A DNA stretch of 64,000 bases from Paraescarpia echinospica (GCA_020002185.1 CM034535.1:71593768-71657767); one strand, 5' to 3'. Counted from the first letter of the stretch, positions 1-60,571 are shown. The notes: generated from the letters alone by a model not told the origin. A program made the numbers and translations.

Positions 1-60
1 ACTATCCTCGAAGACAAGACTATCCTCGAAGACAAGCTATCCTCAATGTTCTGCCATTCA
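1..60. repeat. Short tandem repeat at window edge
   Basis: About 18-bp units of the form actatcctcgaagacaag occur at least twice, with a third partial unit. The array is cut by the window edge. Confidence 0.7.
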
Positions 61-104
61 GAAAGCGCGAAACACCACCACTTACTACAATCAAACCTCA
101 TTTT

Positions 105-262
105 ATAGTCACATTGTTAATACAGCCACTTCGCCAATAAGACAAGTCCCAAATTATTTCTGTGACAGTGATGTGTAGAAATTAGTCTTGCAAATACGGC
201 CACCTCACCCACCATTCAGCTTACTTTTGCCCGATGGTGACTTTAGTAGTGAGGTTTCACTG
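105..262. mobile_element. Degenerate pogo/Tigger-like MITE, copy 1
   Basis: This stretch matches the element at 10,919-11,090 along its length (ttaatacagcca near the left, gtcccaaattatttc in the middle, gaggtttcactg at the right end). The left terminus is eroded. Confidence 0.6.
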
Positions 263-794
263 TGTATCTGGTTGATATAACATTATTTCAACAAATAAAC
301 AGTGGGTTGACATCTGAACACCATGCGCACAGGCAAAAGCAGCGATTGCCTTTCAATCAAATCTTGCATCAGGGTTGATGTTATGTCTCTCCAAGGTGGG
401 GTGTCCACCATGGATCTATCCTGTACACTCGAGCTCAACAGCATATTCACCCGCTGTGACAGCTTTTGTGGAACTATTTCCAGAACACTGTATTCTCAAG
501 TACAGTGATATTAGAAAGATTAAATTGTAACTTACGATGTTAGGCTTTTGCAGTGTGGACGTTTTATGATTGTTTCTTGTGGATAAGATTTTGTGATGTG
601 GGGACATCCTGCCACTTGTATACTTGATGATAGGTGTAGAGTAGGGACTTGGGATCTTCCCATTTCTCCCCACACTTCTTCCCAAGGCATGTTTACATGT
701 GTACATTGTGTGTGATTTCGTAGCTAATCGCTTGTCAGTTGGCATGTGCTTTTGACTTGCTTGATAAATATACACGATAAGTAAGCATGCATGC

Positions 795-1003
795 ACTGAT
801 GTACAACATGCACACACATATACTCACACACACGCAATAGAGACAACAACACACTCACACAACGCGCACGCGTACATACACGTATGTGTGTGCACAAACA
901 CCACACACACACAATTTAATAGATACACACACACACACACCACACACAAACCGCATATGCGCACTCACACACACACACACATTCACACGCACACACACAC
1001 AAT
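795..1003. repeat. Imperfect (AC)n microsatellite
   Basis: Long CA-rich stretch interrupted by short AT and CG motifs. Short open frames here are artefacts of the repeat. Confidence 0.85.
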
Positions 1004-1604
1004 TATGCATTTTAATGTTTTATTGTCAAATTTGAAATAAAGCCCATGTACACAAATGTCGAACAAGCATAGCAGTAACATAAATTCCAAAAAGATATAA
1101 TTTTTAGTACAATTACAAATCAACAATATCATTGAGAATCGACCTACGTTTGTCTCTACAGTATTTAGTGATCACGTTTGCGGAATCGAATTTATTCACC
1201 GCGAACATTTACTATGCGCATGTACTAGTGTCTTTGCATTGGTACATGGTGATTAAATGTTTCTGACGTCGGATCCTAACAGTCAAATCATGGCTTAAAG
1301 TCCGTTGTCGACTGAGGATAAACAATATGTATACTGCAATGCACTGTTGTTATGTCACACCAAATCAATGATTGCTCAAATTAGGAATGATTTATTGCCT
1401 TTAGAAGCGAGTAGAAGAGCATAGAACAACGCATACTTACATAGGTGCAATAGATGAAAGTATCTAGCTGGTGGTGGTTCTAAGTATGTTTGTTGACAGA
1501 ATTGGATATGTATACAGCCAGTGTATTATACAGTTGAAACGAAGGTTGCTTTCCTACAGTACTTCGAAGCAAAGGAACACTTGTGCTTCTTCTATGTGTG
1601 TGTA

Positions 1605-1716
1605 TGTGTATATATACAGGTATATATATATATACAGGTATATATATATACAGGTATATATATATATATATATACCTGTATATATATATATATATACAGG
1701 TATATATATATATACC
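1605..1716. repeat. (TA)n array with CAGG spacers
   Basis: TA runs are punctuated by ACAGGT at spacings of roughly 18-20 bp and one inverted ACCTGT, so the tract can fold on itself. The overlapping open frames rich in Tyr and Ile are repeat artefacts. Confidence 0.85.
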
Positions 1717-1939
1717 GTATTTGACCGCAATATCGATTAGGTCGAGATATTCTAAAAGTGGGGGGTGGGATTATTGCCCCCATGCAAAAATTATCCAAAC
1801 AACGTAAACATAAAGCGGGTGTACGAGATAACAACTGGACATCATTGTCATTGACGGACATCTGATGAAAATGATGTAACTCTAAAAATGTTTACAACAT
1901 TTGAATAGCTTTGCAGATATTTGTATTCGGTGTAGTCCT

Positions 1940-2110
1940 GATGACTCGAACTCGCATAATCCGATTTTCCCTTAATTAAGTAAATCTTTTTCCTCGGTCC
2001 CATGCATTTCTAGAAGGCACTAAAATGTAGGCTCTGATAAGTGGAACTTCTGATAACTAGAAGTACTACCATGGGACCCAGGAGGCTCGACTTATCCAGA
2101 GTGCACTTTA
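1940..2110. mobile_element. Possible degenerate pogo/Tigger-like MITE
   Basis: The inverted segments cctcggtcccatg (near 1,994) and catgggacccaggagg (near 2,071), together with flanking ctcgcataatccg-type sequence, suggest an eroded TIR element. Termini and target duplication cannot be fixed. Confidence 0.35.
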
Positions 2111-2609
2111 GCTTGGAGATTGTGTCGTAACTATACAAGTTTCATGAATTGACTCAAGTTAAGATTGTCGTAGAAGGATTGATTCCCGCTTCGTGAAACC
2201 ATTTCCAACATCACGTTCCAGGGCCAGTTTCACGAAATGTTCGTATTCAATTTTGTACGAAACGTCATACAAAGGTTTTCAGTTCATTCGTAGTTTGTCC
2301 GTCAGGAGTTTATAATGTTTGCTGTAAATGTATTCTGAATTAACGTCGTCTTCGTTAAACTTCCACATTTCAAGTTCCTTCGGCGGGTTTTACCTTTGTT
2401 CGCAAGCTTCGCGAAACCAGGTTTCGAAACCGCCTTCGCCGGTTACCGGCGCCTACGTGCAGCGCTACCGTCGATTATTTTTTGCCAATGTTTTTTTTAA
2501 TGTTTACTATCGGAGAAATGGTTATTAATGTCACATGGTACATTACGTGAATAAAGGTACAAATTATACAGTGGCGAGTTTGAGAGCTATTCAATCAGAA
2601 TCAATGACT

Positions 2610-2895
2610 GCTGGCTGAAGCGCCAACCAGCGACAGATGATGTGAAGTCTGAAGAATATTCAACAACTTTCTGGCCATTCTGTGGCCTATCTGCATGCTT
2701 CATTATATTATATATTATGTCGAAACAGTTACGTCATATAATGAAGTAGAAAACCTGGACAGAGTTATTCAAAATGTAATGAAGCGCTAATCAGTGCTGA
2801 ATCAGCAACAGAAACATCGGAGCAGACCACACTAAGTCTGAAGAATATTCGATAATTTTCTGCCCGTTTTGTTGTATTTTTGCATGCTTATCATG
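2610..2895. repeat. Local direct duplication
   Basis: Two related blocks share tgaagcgc, agtctgaagaatattc and tgcatgctt at about 2,616-2,705 and 2,777-2,893, separated by AT-rich sequence. The origin is unknown. Confidence 0.55.
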
Positions 2896-3299
2896 TTTAT
2901 TTTGATAACAAATGCATTTATGTATGTGGCTGAGATGGGGGTGGGCAGTAATGCGAGCAGGTGGGAGGTTAATCCAAATATATAGATAACAGAGATCGCT
3001 CTGGAAAAAAGATGCATGTGCTCTTTGGGCACACCAGAGGTAGAACTATGTGCCTTTTTTGAAATTTTATGTTCCCAAATCCATTGATTAGAATTGTAGG
3101 ATTTTGCATATGATAGTATGGTCGTTTAAATAACCTGGTAAATGTGAGCATTAAACGTTTTTTATATCAAGCATGTATTATTATTGCTACTAATTTGTTT
3201 GGATTATATCCAGGACTGTCTGCACGACATATTTCTAAGGGGTGTAATATATAAGTATCAATATCAACAACATGCTCCGAAATGTCCACTGGTTTATTT

Positions 3300-3760
3300 A
3301 AAAATTACAAAATTGCTGAGTAGGCATGCCCCATCGTTCGTGGACTGGACATGTTGTTTGTCTTCCCCTCTTCCCTCCATACGGGACACCACATCACTAC
3401 CTCTTTAGCGTCAAACCTTAGCCAAGGATATAGTGTCAGCCATCGGCTCTGGAAAACTATTGGAGCTGATGCAGACGGCGACGGCGTCTCGTCGGTTATA
3501 CCACCGACTACATCCGCATTCACAGTGCCTGGTGGTGATACACTGTCCGGTGTCGGTTTCTTGCTCATGGTCACGGTGGCGTCAGTGTCAGTGCCGTGGC
3601 AACGCCAACGGTACTGCATTCACCGGTGTTCGGCTCGTTTTCGTCAACTGCGGGCTCGGGTGGGCCCTCAGGTGCAGTAGTTAGCCTGTTTTGCCCACGT
3701 AAGTAATGTTGTTTGTTTGGGCAATGGAATGGGTCTTTTCTTTGGCGGCATTTCCGCGAG
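3300..3760 (-). other. GC-rich coding-like island, unidentified
   Basis: Two overlapping minus-strand frames (one reading TAPEGPPEPAVDENEPNTGE, the next ITDETPSPSASAPIVFQSRW) lie in a patch more GC-rich than its surroundings. Switching frame within the patch would make one longer reading, which suggests a broken gene or an old transposon frame. No family is recognised and no convincing splice sites connect it to the main gene. Confidence 0.2.
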
Positions 3761-4014
3761 ATTTGATCAATGAACGATAATTTAGGAAGTTTATGAGGCA
3801 CTCTAGTGGACAACAGGTGTACTTCACACACTAGGCGGCAAAATGATAACACCGCAGGCAGCAGTCACACTGTCCCAGTGTCTGCTGCTATGTTTATATA
3901 ATAATTATATAGGCTTAATGATCCCAATACACCAATCTGTTGGCACAATGTCAGATAATGGAACTAGGTTAAACATCTTAACATTAACTATAATTAGTTC
4001 TGTGGAGCTGTTTT

Positions 4015-5517
4015 TTTCAGTGAACAGTAAACATGTAAACATTTTACTTCCATCATAACCCTTAATGATCTATAACTATGATTCACCAAAAACATTTGAT
4101 TAATAATTACCTACAGGGTTGTTTGATTTATGCCGGGCAACAATAGGAAATACATGCCATTGATAGGCAAACGTGTTCTTTTTATAGAAAATTTCAGTTT
4201 TTTTCTGTACCTGTCTACGTATGATAACCATTTGTCCGCCCTGCTCACAATAAACATCACATGAATGATAAAAGGAAGATCACTGCCACTTAACTTGTGG
4301 ATTATTATTATTATAAAACTGCTCTGCTACCGCTTGGTGGACAGTAAGCTGCAACTGTCTTTGAGTTTGTTTACATTTTGACAAACTACTATTATATAGC
4401 ACTAATTTTTGAATGAATCACATTTTGAGAATGCATGTCATTGTTTGCGGTGTAACTTTTGTATGCTTCATTTTCTGCTGCTACAAGTTGCATTCATCTG
4501 AAAGATTATTCAATTACCATATGTTGTGGTGTTAGAAATATATAGCTTTGGTATATTGTACACGAGGGTTGTGATAGGAAACTATTGGACATTGCGACAG
4601 TGCAGAGAGACAGTACGAGATGTGTCACTCAGTTTTGATTTTTTTGGCTTGGTGGACGTGGAAATAGATAGCAGGATCTAATATAACATGAATTCGAGCA
4701 ATAGATGTTTTTATTCCCTTTAATGAACACTTGTGCAGAATGTCACCCACTTGGCAGGTTTAATTGATCTATTCAGCAATGAGGACTCTGCTTAGGCCTC
4801 ACTCTGGACACTGTCACTCACAGTGTTGTGTATTGTCTTAGTTGGTGCATTGAGCTAATCTACTTGACCATGAATCAGTGGTGGCTCTGGTTGTGTATTA
4901 CACCCAGCTGTGGAGCTAAGATTCTCTGCCTGCTATTGTTTGCTGGAAGCTGTGACTAATCTGTAATTGGTCACTGGCAGTAGCTTGTGTCAACAGACAG
5001 CATTAAGCCACAAGACCCCTGTTAAACTGGACAGTGCCTGTAGGTTTTAAACTGTGTCAAACAGTGAGTCTACCTTTTGCTCTCAGATAATCTGTCCTCT
5101 TAGTTTTACACATAAAGACATAATCTGGCATAACTTGATAAGTCTTTGTAGCAGCACATTTGTACTTCCAGTGTATCATTGCAACATAACAAACATATTA
5201 CATACTGTGTGCCACATTTGAATGTTGTGCATGTAATATTTCCATGCAATCCATTTGCATATATAATATAAAACTTCAACAGCCGTTTTCTTCATTTTCA
5301 CTTTTTGATCCCTACCATGTTCAATGCTCCATAACTTTGCCAATTTTTGTAGCTGTCATATTTTTTGAAACCGTGTAAAGCACCCTACTAAACCTTTACA
5401 AGGATGTAAGAAAACAATGTTACAATTTTTCCGACTTATCACTCATTTGGTCAGCCGGGGTCACATATAGACGTATTAGTCCAAAGGACTTCAGGGCCAC
5501 TTGGCCCATTTTTTTAT
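4015..5517 (-). repeat. Composite repeat family, reverse copy D
   Basis: The right end (ccaaaggacttcagggccac to the T run at 5,517) is the inverse of the left end of the copies at 21,815, 23,341 and 30,808. The interior matches copy C (near 31,430-31,610) and copy B (near 24,540-25,170) in reverse. The left end stops near 4,015 without the distal terminus. No coding capacity is seen. Confidence 0.8.
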
Positions 5518-8500
5518 TTTCTTATCTGTTGCATTTGTATAATTTTGGATTATATTTTTGTGTGATATTTAAAGTATTTTACAGATGAGATAGAACATTA
5601 ATAAATGTTGTGTTTATATACTAAATAATTATACGATGGTGTACACACACACACACACGTATCTGTTTAAAAGCAATTCATATTTATTCATAAATCATGA
5701 AGTGAATTCAGCTATGATAACTAACAATGCATACAGGATTATGGGATTTTATGTAGAGGTATTATTTGTATTATCTCCAGAGCATGCGTGTTTTACTGAC
5801 AGGTACTCTAACAGTGCAATTTTATTAAAACAATATATACATATTATGTTACCATGGTTCGTATGTGCCCTACACAACTTTGGAAGTTTTCGTAGATTTT
5901 TACAAATACGTCCAAAAAACTGCCACCGAATGTGCCAGCCGTTTATACAAACTATTAACTTAATTCTCAAAATTAGAATATTCAAGTAAATTCGCGATGC
6001 GATTAGACACGTGTTTTACACACTGCATGTCTAGACATCAGAACTGTTTCGCGACAAGGAAGCAGACTGAAGGTGTTAAACAGGAGGTGATTAAAATTAA
6101 ACTAACTCTACGACAAAGACGAGACAATGCACGTTACACCGAGAGGGTTACCTGATAAAATGGTTGTAGCTAAAAATCGTACTTGAACAGGTTGAATGCT
6201 GTAATTGTTTAATAGTCGGGGGGGGGGTTTCTGTCCTTCGTAGAGCCGAATGGACCGCCAATAATATTGCTCCATTACATTTTCCAGTCTAAAGGTGTGT
6301 ATATTTACCAATCTAGTTATACATTTGGCGTATTTTATATGGTGCCATAAAATGTACATGTCTTAGATAACGACACCTACAAATTCGGGATCAAATTAGA
6401 AATGTTATTTATAGGATTCCATATGTCACCGCATCTGTGTTGTTTACATCACACGTATTGCTTATTATATCTAGCAAGATGTGTTCAAAGATTAAGACAT
6501 TGTATATTCACGTCTCTTCTGAACGAAGAAATAAAACTGTTGAGTTCCTGCTCTGACGTCATCGCTCCATCGCATGTGCAAATGGAGGCGTGCGTACGCA
6601 TGCACGCACGCACACACATTGCTATATGCCTACATTTCCTCCTAAAACATGGTTCTTCCTTTTAATACTGTAGATGTACGATATATTCAGTAGCGATAGT
6701 TGCTGTTTGGTTTTCAATTTATGTTTAACCGGGTACCTGTATCGAGGCCTGCTTCATTCCTGACGTATAGGGAAACAAGAAGAGAACAACGTTTCTGCTG
6801 ATATATACTCGATAATTCACTGAAGTGCGCCATAGATAACTAGGGATACTCGTTTGTAGAAACTCCTTTCAGCTCCATTTTTATGTGAGCCTATCTACCG
6901 AGAACATTAGCTTGACATTTTGTTGTTGTCAATTACCAATTTTTCAGAAAATGCTAGTTACTCTGAATTGCGGATCTCGCAGAAAAGTAGCTTACCCATA
7001 ATACAAAACTACATGCTCGCACACACGCATACACGCACATGAGACGAAAGCCCGTACTTGGATAACTTGTTTGCACAGAAAACGCAGGAATAGTGATGGA
7101 AGATTTAAATAGCTAACACGACCGGGTTTGCAAATTGCTAACGGTGTCTTCGATAAGTTCCTTTAAAACCAGATGACAAACCATTTTACACAAAATAGGC
7201 AGTATGTTTATTTGCATCAAATAAGCAGCCGAGTTCTATAACACGAAATAAAACATCAAACAAATTAAATCCACACTAGCATTGGGAACATGAATAACGG
7301 GCACAGCGATCGTGACGCTCCGAACACATTTGTGTACGATATATCTCATTTCGTGGTAGGAAGTGTCAAATGGCCTATATACAAATAGCAACTTGCCTCG
7401 CACTTCTACAGGAAAAAAAAACACGCATATGAGTTTACACCGTTAAACGTAGTAAAATTTATTTATATATAAAACGCTAATACTGCAGGCTAGAAAAAAA
7501 GAATTCGACGTGTCGCACCGGAATCGGTCGACTCCGCCACTATTTAAACGTTTTATCTGTATCAATAAACATTGTGGCATTAATACCAAATGAAGCGCAA
7601 CATCGTTTTGCCTTCACTAAATTCATCGTCCTTCCAATGCATCAAGAAACTTATGCATTGCCATTAAGCAATAGCGCAAATTACCAAATAGTAAAATTTT
7701 ACAATATCCGCATAATGTATAAAACTGCCCATAATGCCCATAAATTAAATGTCCTCATGAAGGTACACCTTTCTATCCATGGTTCCCATGTGGATAAAAA
7801 GCCGAAATATCGTCATCACGAATTAGTTGTAAACAATCCTGTGTCAGAAGTAATTATCAAACACTATCCAGCTTTAGTATATAACATACACACATGTAAA
7901 CTGAAACTCTAAACACCTGTGTGACAATTTGTTAAATTCGAAAATACAAAAAGAAAAAAAATGATGGTAATTTCTTATTCAGTAACCTTGAATCATGTAC
8001 TAACAGGGACGGTTTGACAAACAAACAAACAAACAAACGCCAGATAACAAATATATATTCGACAGCTACGCGAATGTACATCTGTATATACGTAATAATG
8101 ACGCAGATACTACTCTATTACAAGTAACAAATATGTCGTCTACATCATTCGTTCTGTCTGTACACCATTGATATTAATATATCACAGTCACCAACTTGTA
8201 ACAGCAAACACATGAGGAATGTCGTAAAGCGTATTGTTGGCCATATTCCCTTAAATGCCCCAACCCTTTGGGTCGTTATACACCCGACCCCCTCGGTAAT
8301 ATCTCATTGCCCTTGTCAATAACGGGCGGATCAAATTCATTCCATTCTAGTGAGATTACGTAGCAGCAATTACATTACAAGACGTCCGTACTATTTGCAT
8401 AAATGTGTGTGTGGCGCGTACCTGTATACACTATACAAGCAAACACTACACATACACGAGAGTAAATACATTATGTACACATATACATACAAATAATTAA

Positions 8501-9693
8501 TCTATGTACTAATTGTAATTCGCAAGATGGCCTTCAAAATATAATTTACGACACAATTTCAATTGACTCGGACCAACCGTGTCAGATCAAACACAACGGG
8601 TAAAACGTTTGTTCTGCCGATAAAGCACACTAATAAATCATATCCACAACCTAAGCACATTAACCAATTGCATTGATATTGTAAGGAGTTTTTGCCAGCT
8701 CCTGCCATAATGCAATTACGCGCCGACAGAAATATCTGCTACAATGATCCTTCAAAATAAAATTTGTGACAACAACATTCGCATAATTATATATTTCACA
8801 ATCACGGGTATTATACTTTGCTGATGAAATTGGCAGGATTGTAGGCTGCCGACATAATTCTTGATAGAATGCTGGTCTGAATTTTAACTTAGCAGACAGG
8901 TAGTCATATAAATTAAACCGTTCGACAAAAAATACTGCTTGCAAAACATAGATAAGGTTAACAAAATGTTGCAACCACGTGGGATAACACTTTTGAAAGC
9001 ACCGCTCTGGTTTAATTATAAAACTGTATGTGAAAGGTGTCAACACGTCAGTTAATGTCAGCTTAACAGGTGTTATTATCATCAAACAAGTTAACTGATG
9101 ACGTAAAATAATGCAGACTGATGACATCAGATAATGCGGACTGATGACGTCAGACAATCGCATACAGAATCGTTTACAAAATATAGGAACATCAACGCAG
9201 AGATCACGTCGAATGACATTCTAACATTGTGAACCAGCAACCACAGGCCGTCAGCAAATGTCCCGTGCCTGTTCATTAATGCAACTCATCTACGTCAATC
9301 AAATATCTGGTACATCGTAACATTGAGTAACTGTGTCAGTTTCACGTCAGCCTTTGAACACATGCAAATGTACCTAGGCCTACTTTCTGGCTCACCGTAA
9401 AACGACGCGGACATATTCATAAATAAAAATGTACAAATGATACCATTTCTCTTTCGAACTACATATTTGCAGGTAAGTAGATTAAAGTGTATATGTATAA
9501 TTATTACTCATACAATTCGATCTCACCAATGTACACACATATTTACAAAGATTCTCTCATGTGAACGCTATTACCAATATAATGATTCTGTCCCATCCAC
9601 GCACGCGAATTCCGGAACCACAATGCCGCCAAATTCATACTTCATAACCGCCGACCGGAAGTCTCTTGACTTTTTCTGCGGCTGCGCAAACGC
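5518..9693. other. Downstream flank and probable 3' UTR, no gene recognised
   Basis: AT-rich sequence beginning at the stop codon of the main gene. TTTATT (AATAAA on the minus strand) occurs near 7,458 and 7,206, but no cleavage site can be fixed. Two open frames (7,574-7,912 plus and 8,660-9,163 minus) have biased AT-rich codons and no recognised motif. The 167-codon minus frame lies in the likely 3' UTR and I do not call it a gene. Confidence 0.5.
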
Positions 9694-56002
<46,309 letters not shown>

Positions 56003-56845
56003 CTGGAACAAACGACCGCGACAGTCAATTACGTCGGACTGGTTGTAATGTGTTCATAACGCGATGTTGTCATTAGGGGCTGTGTTAAATCATAACAGGA
56101 AAAAGAGCATCATCAATTACGGATAAATGTGTGTGGATAGCGCTCGGCCTCTGGTCTATGCGAGTAAATCCACAATGGATGGCGCTAGACCAAGTGTTTC
56201 CCCGGGTATATGACGAGCGATATGCCGAAAAAAGCCGCCTCGTAGCTATTTCGTGCAATATATTCGCGATATATTCAGCGTCAGCGCGCTGCGCGAAATG
56301 TCACCACAAAATCACTTATATTCCTTCAAAATTGCAGATTTGTAGCAACATCATTTAGTTGTCTTAACGTCGCTCAGAGCCGGATAGAATTTACCTCTTG
56401 GAATTAACTCCATCGGACAACGTGAATGACATCACTTGTCAGTTGTACGGAATATTCTCGCGGGATCCCCGGTGTCTCAAATGGTGACACCCTGCGGAGT
56501 ATCGACATACTAGAAATCTAGCCATTCATGTAACATGTTACATGACGCCCAAACGATAACTGCTTTTCTTAGGAGACATACGTTCTAGTTCTAGACATGT
56601 GTTCTAGTTCTATGTGTAACTCGGAGAAAAAACAAAGAAAACGGTAACTGAACTAAGATGTCTTTTGCGCTTAATTTTACTGTTATAATATGCCATAATA
56701 ATAAATCATTTCTGGTTTATCACTTCATGACCGTGGTGGGAGTAAAATCCGTGCAGGCTGATGACACTACGTCACTAGTCGGCACTTGTGTTGAATCCGG
56801 ACCCTTACGAAGCCCAAATAAAACCGTGCATCCTATTCACTAATT

Positions 56846-57152
56846 GGCACTTGTATCGAATCCGGACCCTTCTGGAGCCCAAATAGCGACCCAGTTTGCG
56901 CTAGTCGGCGCCGCACCGGTCGTGCGTTGCCGCATCGCGCAAGTAAAATGAGTTATATGTGTAGGAGCGTATGTTGATACAAACCGGGGCGCTATTTACG
57001 CCACAAAAGGGCGTTAAGATGCCATATTCTTAAACATAGATATGCCTAGGATAATGTTGAATGGTGGATCTTAATAACTGAGGTATCAAAGTTAGGCAAT
57101 ACTCAAGTTATAACGGCGAAATCGAGGTGGGTCCGGATTCGACCCAAGTGCC
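56846..57152. mobile_element. MITE related to 52,587 element, copy 2
   Basis: The left end is ggcacttgtatcgaatccgg and the right end is ccggattcgacccaagtgcc. The interior shares gcgacccagtttgcg and cgtgcgttgccgca with the element at 52,587. A second, partial left terminus lies just outside at 56,781-56,815 (ggcacttgtgttgaatccgg), suggesting nested or aborted insertion. Confidence 0.8.
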
Positions 57153-57689
57153 CACTACTAGTTAGTCTATTCAACTAGTCTAATGTGCTATGCCATTTTT
57201 AGCAAACTAAGGAATTTGATTCGTAAGATATCTTTGTGCTAAATATATAAAGCATATTCCTACAAAATTGTGCAAACAAACTTTTGGGAAAGTTGATTTG
57301 AGTGAAGTACTTGCGAATATAAGCCACCGAAGTTCACATCTTATCAAAGATGCCGACTGCCCAAAACCGTGTACACTAACGGATGACTAATAGCTTGGGC
57401 TAGGCAATGATATGTTTGCACAGAATGTGGATATACTAAACAACTTACACTGTTTTATCAAAAGGACACAGTTTGAGAAACGTCCGTGCGATTAATAGAA
57501 ACATACGTTTGTGGCATTCGAGAAATTACTGTTTAAATTTAATTAATTGCATAGCATGCTAGCAACAAATAAAATATAATCTTTGGAACAGAAGCCACCA
57601 ATTTAACATCATAATATTATGATACGATAATCAATTAAAGGTGATGATTGGGGAAAGAGTCTTTAGATGATACCATTGTCACTGACTCT

Positions 57690-57850
57690 GTCAGCGCGGT
57701 AACAAGGCCTAGTGTTAGGACAAGACCACAACCACGTACCAGAGGTCAAGTGGGAACCACACCTCAACCGAGTACCTGTGGTCAAGTGGAAATCACACCT
57801 CAACTGAGTACCAGTGGTCAAGTGGAAACCACACCTCAACACGATGAAGC
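57690..57850 (+). repeat. 36-bp minisatellite with an open frame
   Basis: About four units reading cagtggtcaagtggaaacc and acacctcaac, open on the plus strand as repeats of GQVETTPQxSTS. The 77-codon frame has no neighbouring exon evidence. Confidence 0.65.
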
Positions 57851-58204
57851 AATCATGATTACTGACTTTTATAAATCATGATTACTACATTTACAAGTAG
57901 TGTAATAAACATGTCTACATCCTACTTTGTTCTTTTATATCTTCCCTTCTATATTCAAGAGTAAAGGTTAAAACATACCTCAGAATGTACCATTTTAAGC
58001 TAGTTTTAACAAGATATCTGGGTGTGCATGCCCCCGGACCCCCAAACAACGCTTCGCGACTGCGGCGCTCGCGTAGCCCACCCCTACCACCTCGCCCACC
58101 ATTTTACCCAGGGGGAACACTGTAGACCTACGGACATCCAAATATATCCACAACGCAGGCGGACATTGACGGATATATCTGAGTGACATATTGTGAAAGT
58201 ATGC

Positions 58205-58215
58205 ATTACTGTATA

Positions 58216-58252
<37 letters not shown>
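58205..58252. repeat. (TA)n microsatellite at LINE 3' end
   Basis: An alternating TA run directly abuts the presumed 3' end of the LINE on the minus strand. Confidence 0.85.
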
Positions 58253-58254
<2 letters not shown>

Positions 58255-58260
<6 letters not shown>

Positions 58261-60440
58261 TTATTTCAACAACAACAATTGCCATGCACAAAAGTGCCAA
58301 ATATACAATTGTAAATCAGTTGTAAGTCAAAAAGGGCAAGAAGTGTGTCACTTATAACACTTGCCCAAATTACAATGGATATACTGTAATTACAATCAAA
58401 AATACACTACAATGTGCAACATACGTGATTACAACATACGATTTATATTTTAAGTGAATGAAATATATATCACCAAAACCATTTGTGTTAAAGAATAACA
58501 ATTTGTGAAGTCCAATATAAACACTACATTTTAGTAGGTAACCAAAATGTGTTCAGTGTATTTTTTAAAACAATGGACGTTTCTAGAATATATTAAAGAA
58601 TTGTCTAGAGGATTTCATAGTGTTTGTTACACCTTTAAACGAAAGACACATTTTCTTTAAATTGGTGTGAGCAAAATGTTGTTTAAAAGTTGGACTTTAT
58701 CTAGTAGCTTAGACAGGACTGTACAAAATAAACAACTTTTGTATATTCACTGGTAGCAAATTGCTATTTGCCTTGTACGTAATAAGTGCAGTTTGTAATT
58801 CAACAATATCTGACACTTTCAAGATACGTAATTCAGACAATAGAGAAGAAGTGTGATCCTACCTCTTAGCTCTACAAATTAAACGCACCACTTTCTTTTG
58901 TAACAATACTAAACAATTTAAGGTAGTAGCCTACGTATTGCCCCATACTTCAATGCAATACATAATGTATGAAGAAAGAGATAATTGTATAAAATAAGCA
59001 TTCCACGTTTATCAATAACAAAGCTGGCTCTATACATTATAGCACAACTCGTTAAGAAATGTGTTTTTCCACGTTAATTTATTATCTACCAAAACACCTA
59101 AACGTGAATTAACATTATTTATGTCTTCCTTACTTATATGTATAGAGACACGTGTCTTTGTAATACGATTACCAAATAACATAATTTGTATTTGCTTTTT
59201 TGAGAGAGAGAGAGCCTGTTTACTGCAAACCATACATGTAACTTTTCCAATTCAATATTTGTCAATCTGACAAGTTCACCTATGTCACTATTACTGTAGA
59301 ACATGTTGGTATCATCAGCAAAAACATTACAAATATCGTTTATGTACAAAAAAACAACTTTGGACCTAAAACAGATCCTTGTGGGACACCACAAGATATT
59401 TTGAATATTTCGGAGTCACAATTATCATAGTGAACAAACTGACTTCTGTGTTTCAAGTAACTCATAATCCATTTATGCGCAACACCACGAATACCATAAC
59501 AACAATTTGTTTGCCAATATATCATGGTTAACCGTATCGAATGCTTTCTTAAGGTCAACAAATATGCCAATGGCATATTTACTATTATCAAGAGAATTAG
59601 TAATTTCTTCAACTAATTCTATTAATGTATGTGATGTTGACATGCTTGATCTAAATCCATATTGACTAGGACTGTGTATATTATATTTACTTAGAAAACT
59701 ATCTAACCTGTCACTGTGTAATTTTTCCAGTATTTTTAGAACTGAGGCAACAAAAACTAGGTTTGTAATTTGTAAATATACCCCTATCACCTGACTTAAA
59801 TATGGGAATGACTAGCTGTTTTCATTTGATTAGAAATATTCCAGTGATAAAAGAAACATTGCATATGTGCTTCAAAGGTTTACAATATGAGCAATAATGT
59901 TCTTAATCATGCTCATGTTTAAATAATTACAATCTGTTGTCATTCTGCTCTTAAAATTTTGAACAGTTTTAATAATGTATTGGACATCAACAGGACTTAG
60001 AAACATACTTGTATCAAGTTCTTTTCCCAAATAATCAAATATAGCTACATCATTTTTAGGAAAATTAACTTGTTTTGCAAGATTGGGTTCAACATTTATA
60101 AAAAAGTTATTAAATCCGTTCGCAATATTTCCTTCTTTTAATGTATATCTTTGTCATTGTTCATAAAATAGTCAGGATATGTTGGAGTACTGAGTTGTTT
60201 GTTGATTACCCTATTTATAATTTTCCAGACGCCCTTTACATTATTTTTTGTTTCTCCAACATTGTGCTGTAATATGCTTTTTCAGCAAACCTTAATATAG
60301 ATGTTAATTTATTTTTATAGTGCTTATACTTTAGTTCAGCTTCACGTGAGCGAGATATAATAAATGTTTTGTAGAGCTTCTTCTTTTTGGCACAAGAACA
60401 TTTCAAACATTTAGGGAACCAAGGCTTCTTATAAGTGTAA
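58255..60440 (-). pseudogene. Decayed LINE (non-LTR) on minus strand
   Basis: Fragments in several minus frames, in order: REAELKYKHYKNKLTSILRF near 60,300; [20 protein letters not shown] near 59,540; [20 protein letters not shown] near 59,480; [13 protein letters not shown] near 59,370; FADDTNMFYSNSDIGELVRL near 59,290; then IVELQTALITYKANSNLLP near 58,790. Together they cover the reverse transcriptase and C-terminal region of a CR1/L2-type element. Many frameshifts and stops make it inactive. The 5' end is cut at a microsatellite. Confidence 0.82.
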
Positions 60441-60469
60441 CTTTATTTTATTATTTGTATATGTACATA

Positions 60470-60520
60470 CATATACGTAAATACATACATACATACATAC
60501 ATACATACACAGCATGCATG

Positions 60521-60571
<51 letters not shown>

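Noticed and set aside
8660..9163. 167-codon minus-strand frame after the stop codon as a separate gene
   Set aside because: It lies where the 3' UTR is expected, codon use is AT-driven and no motif is recognisable. Kept only as a note.
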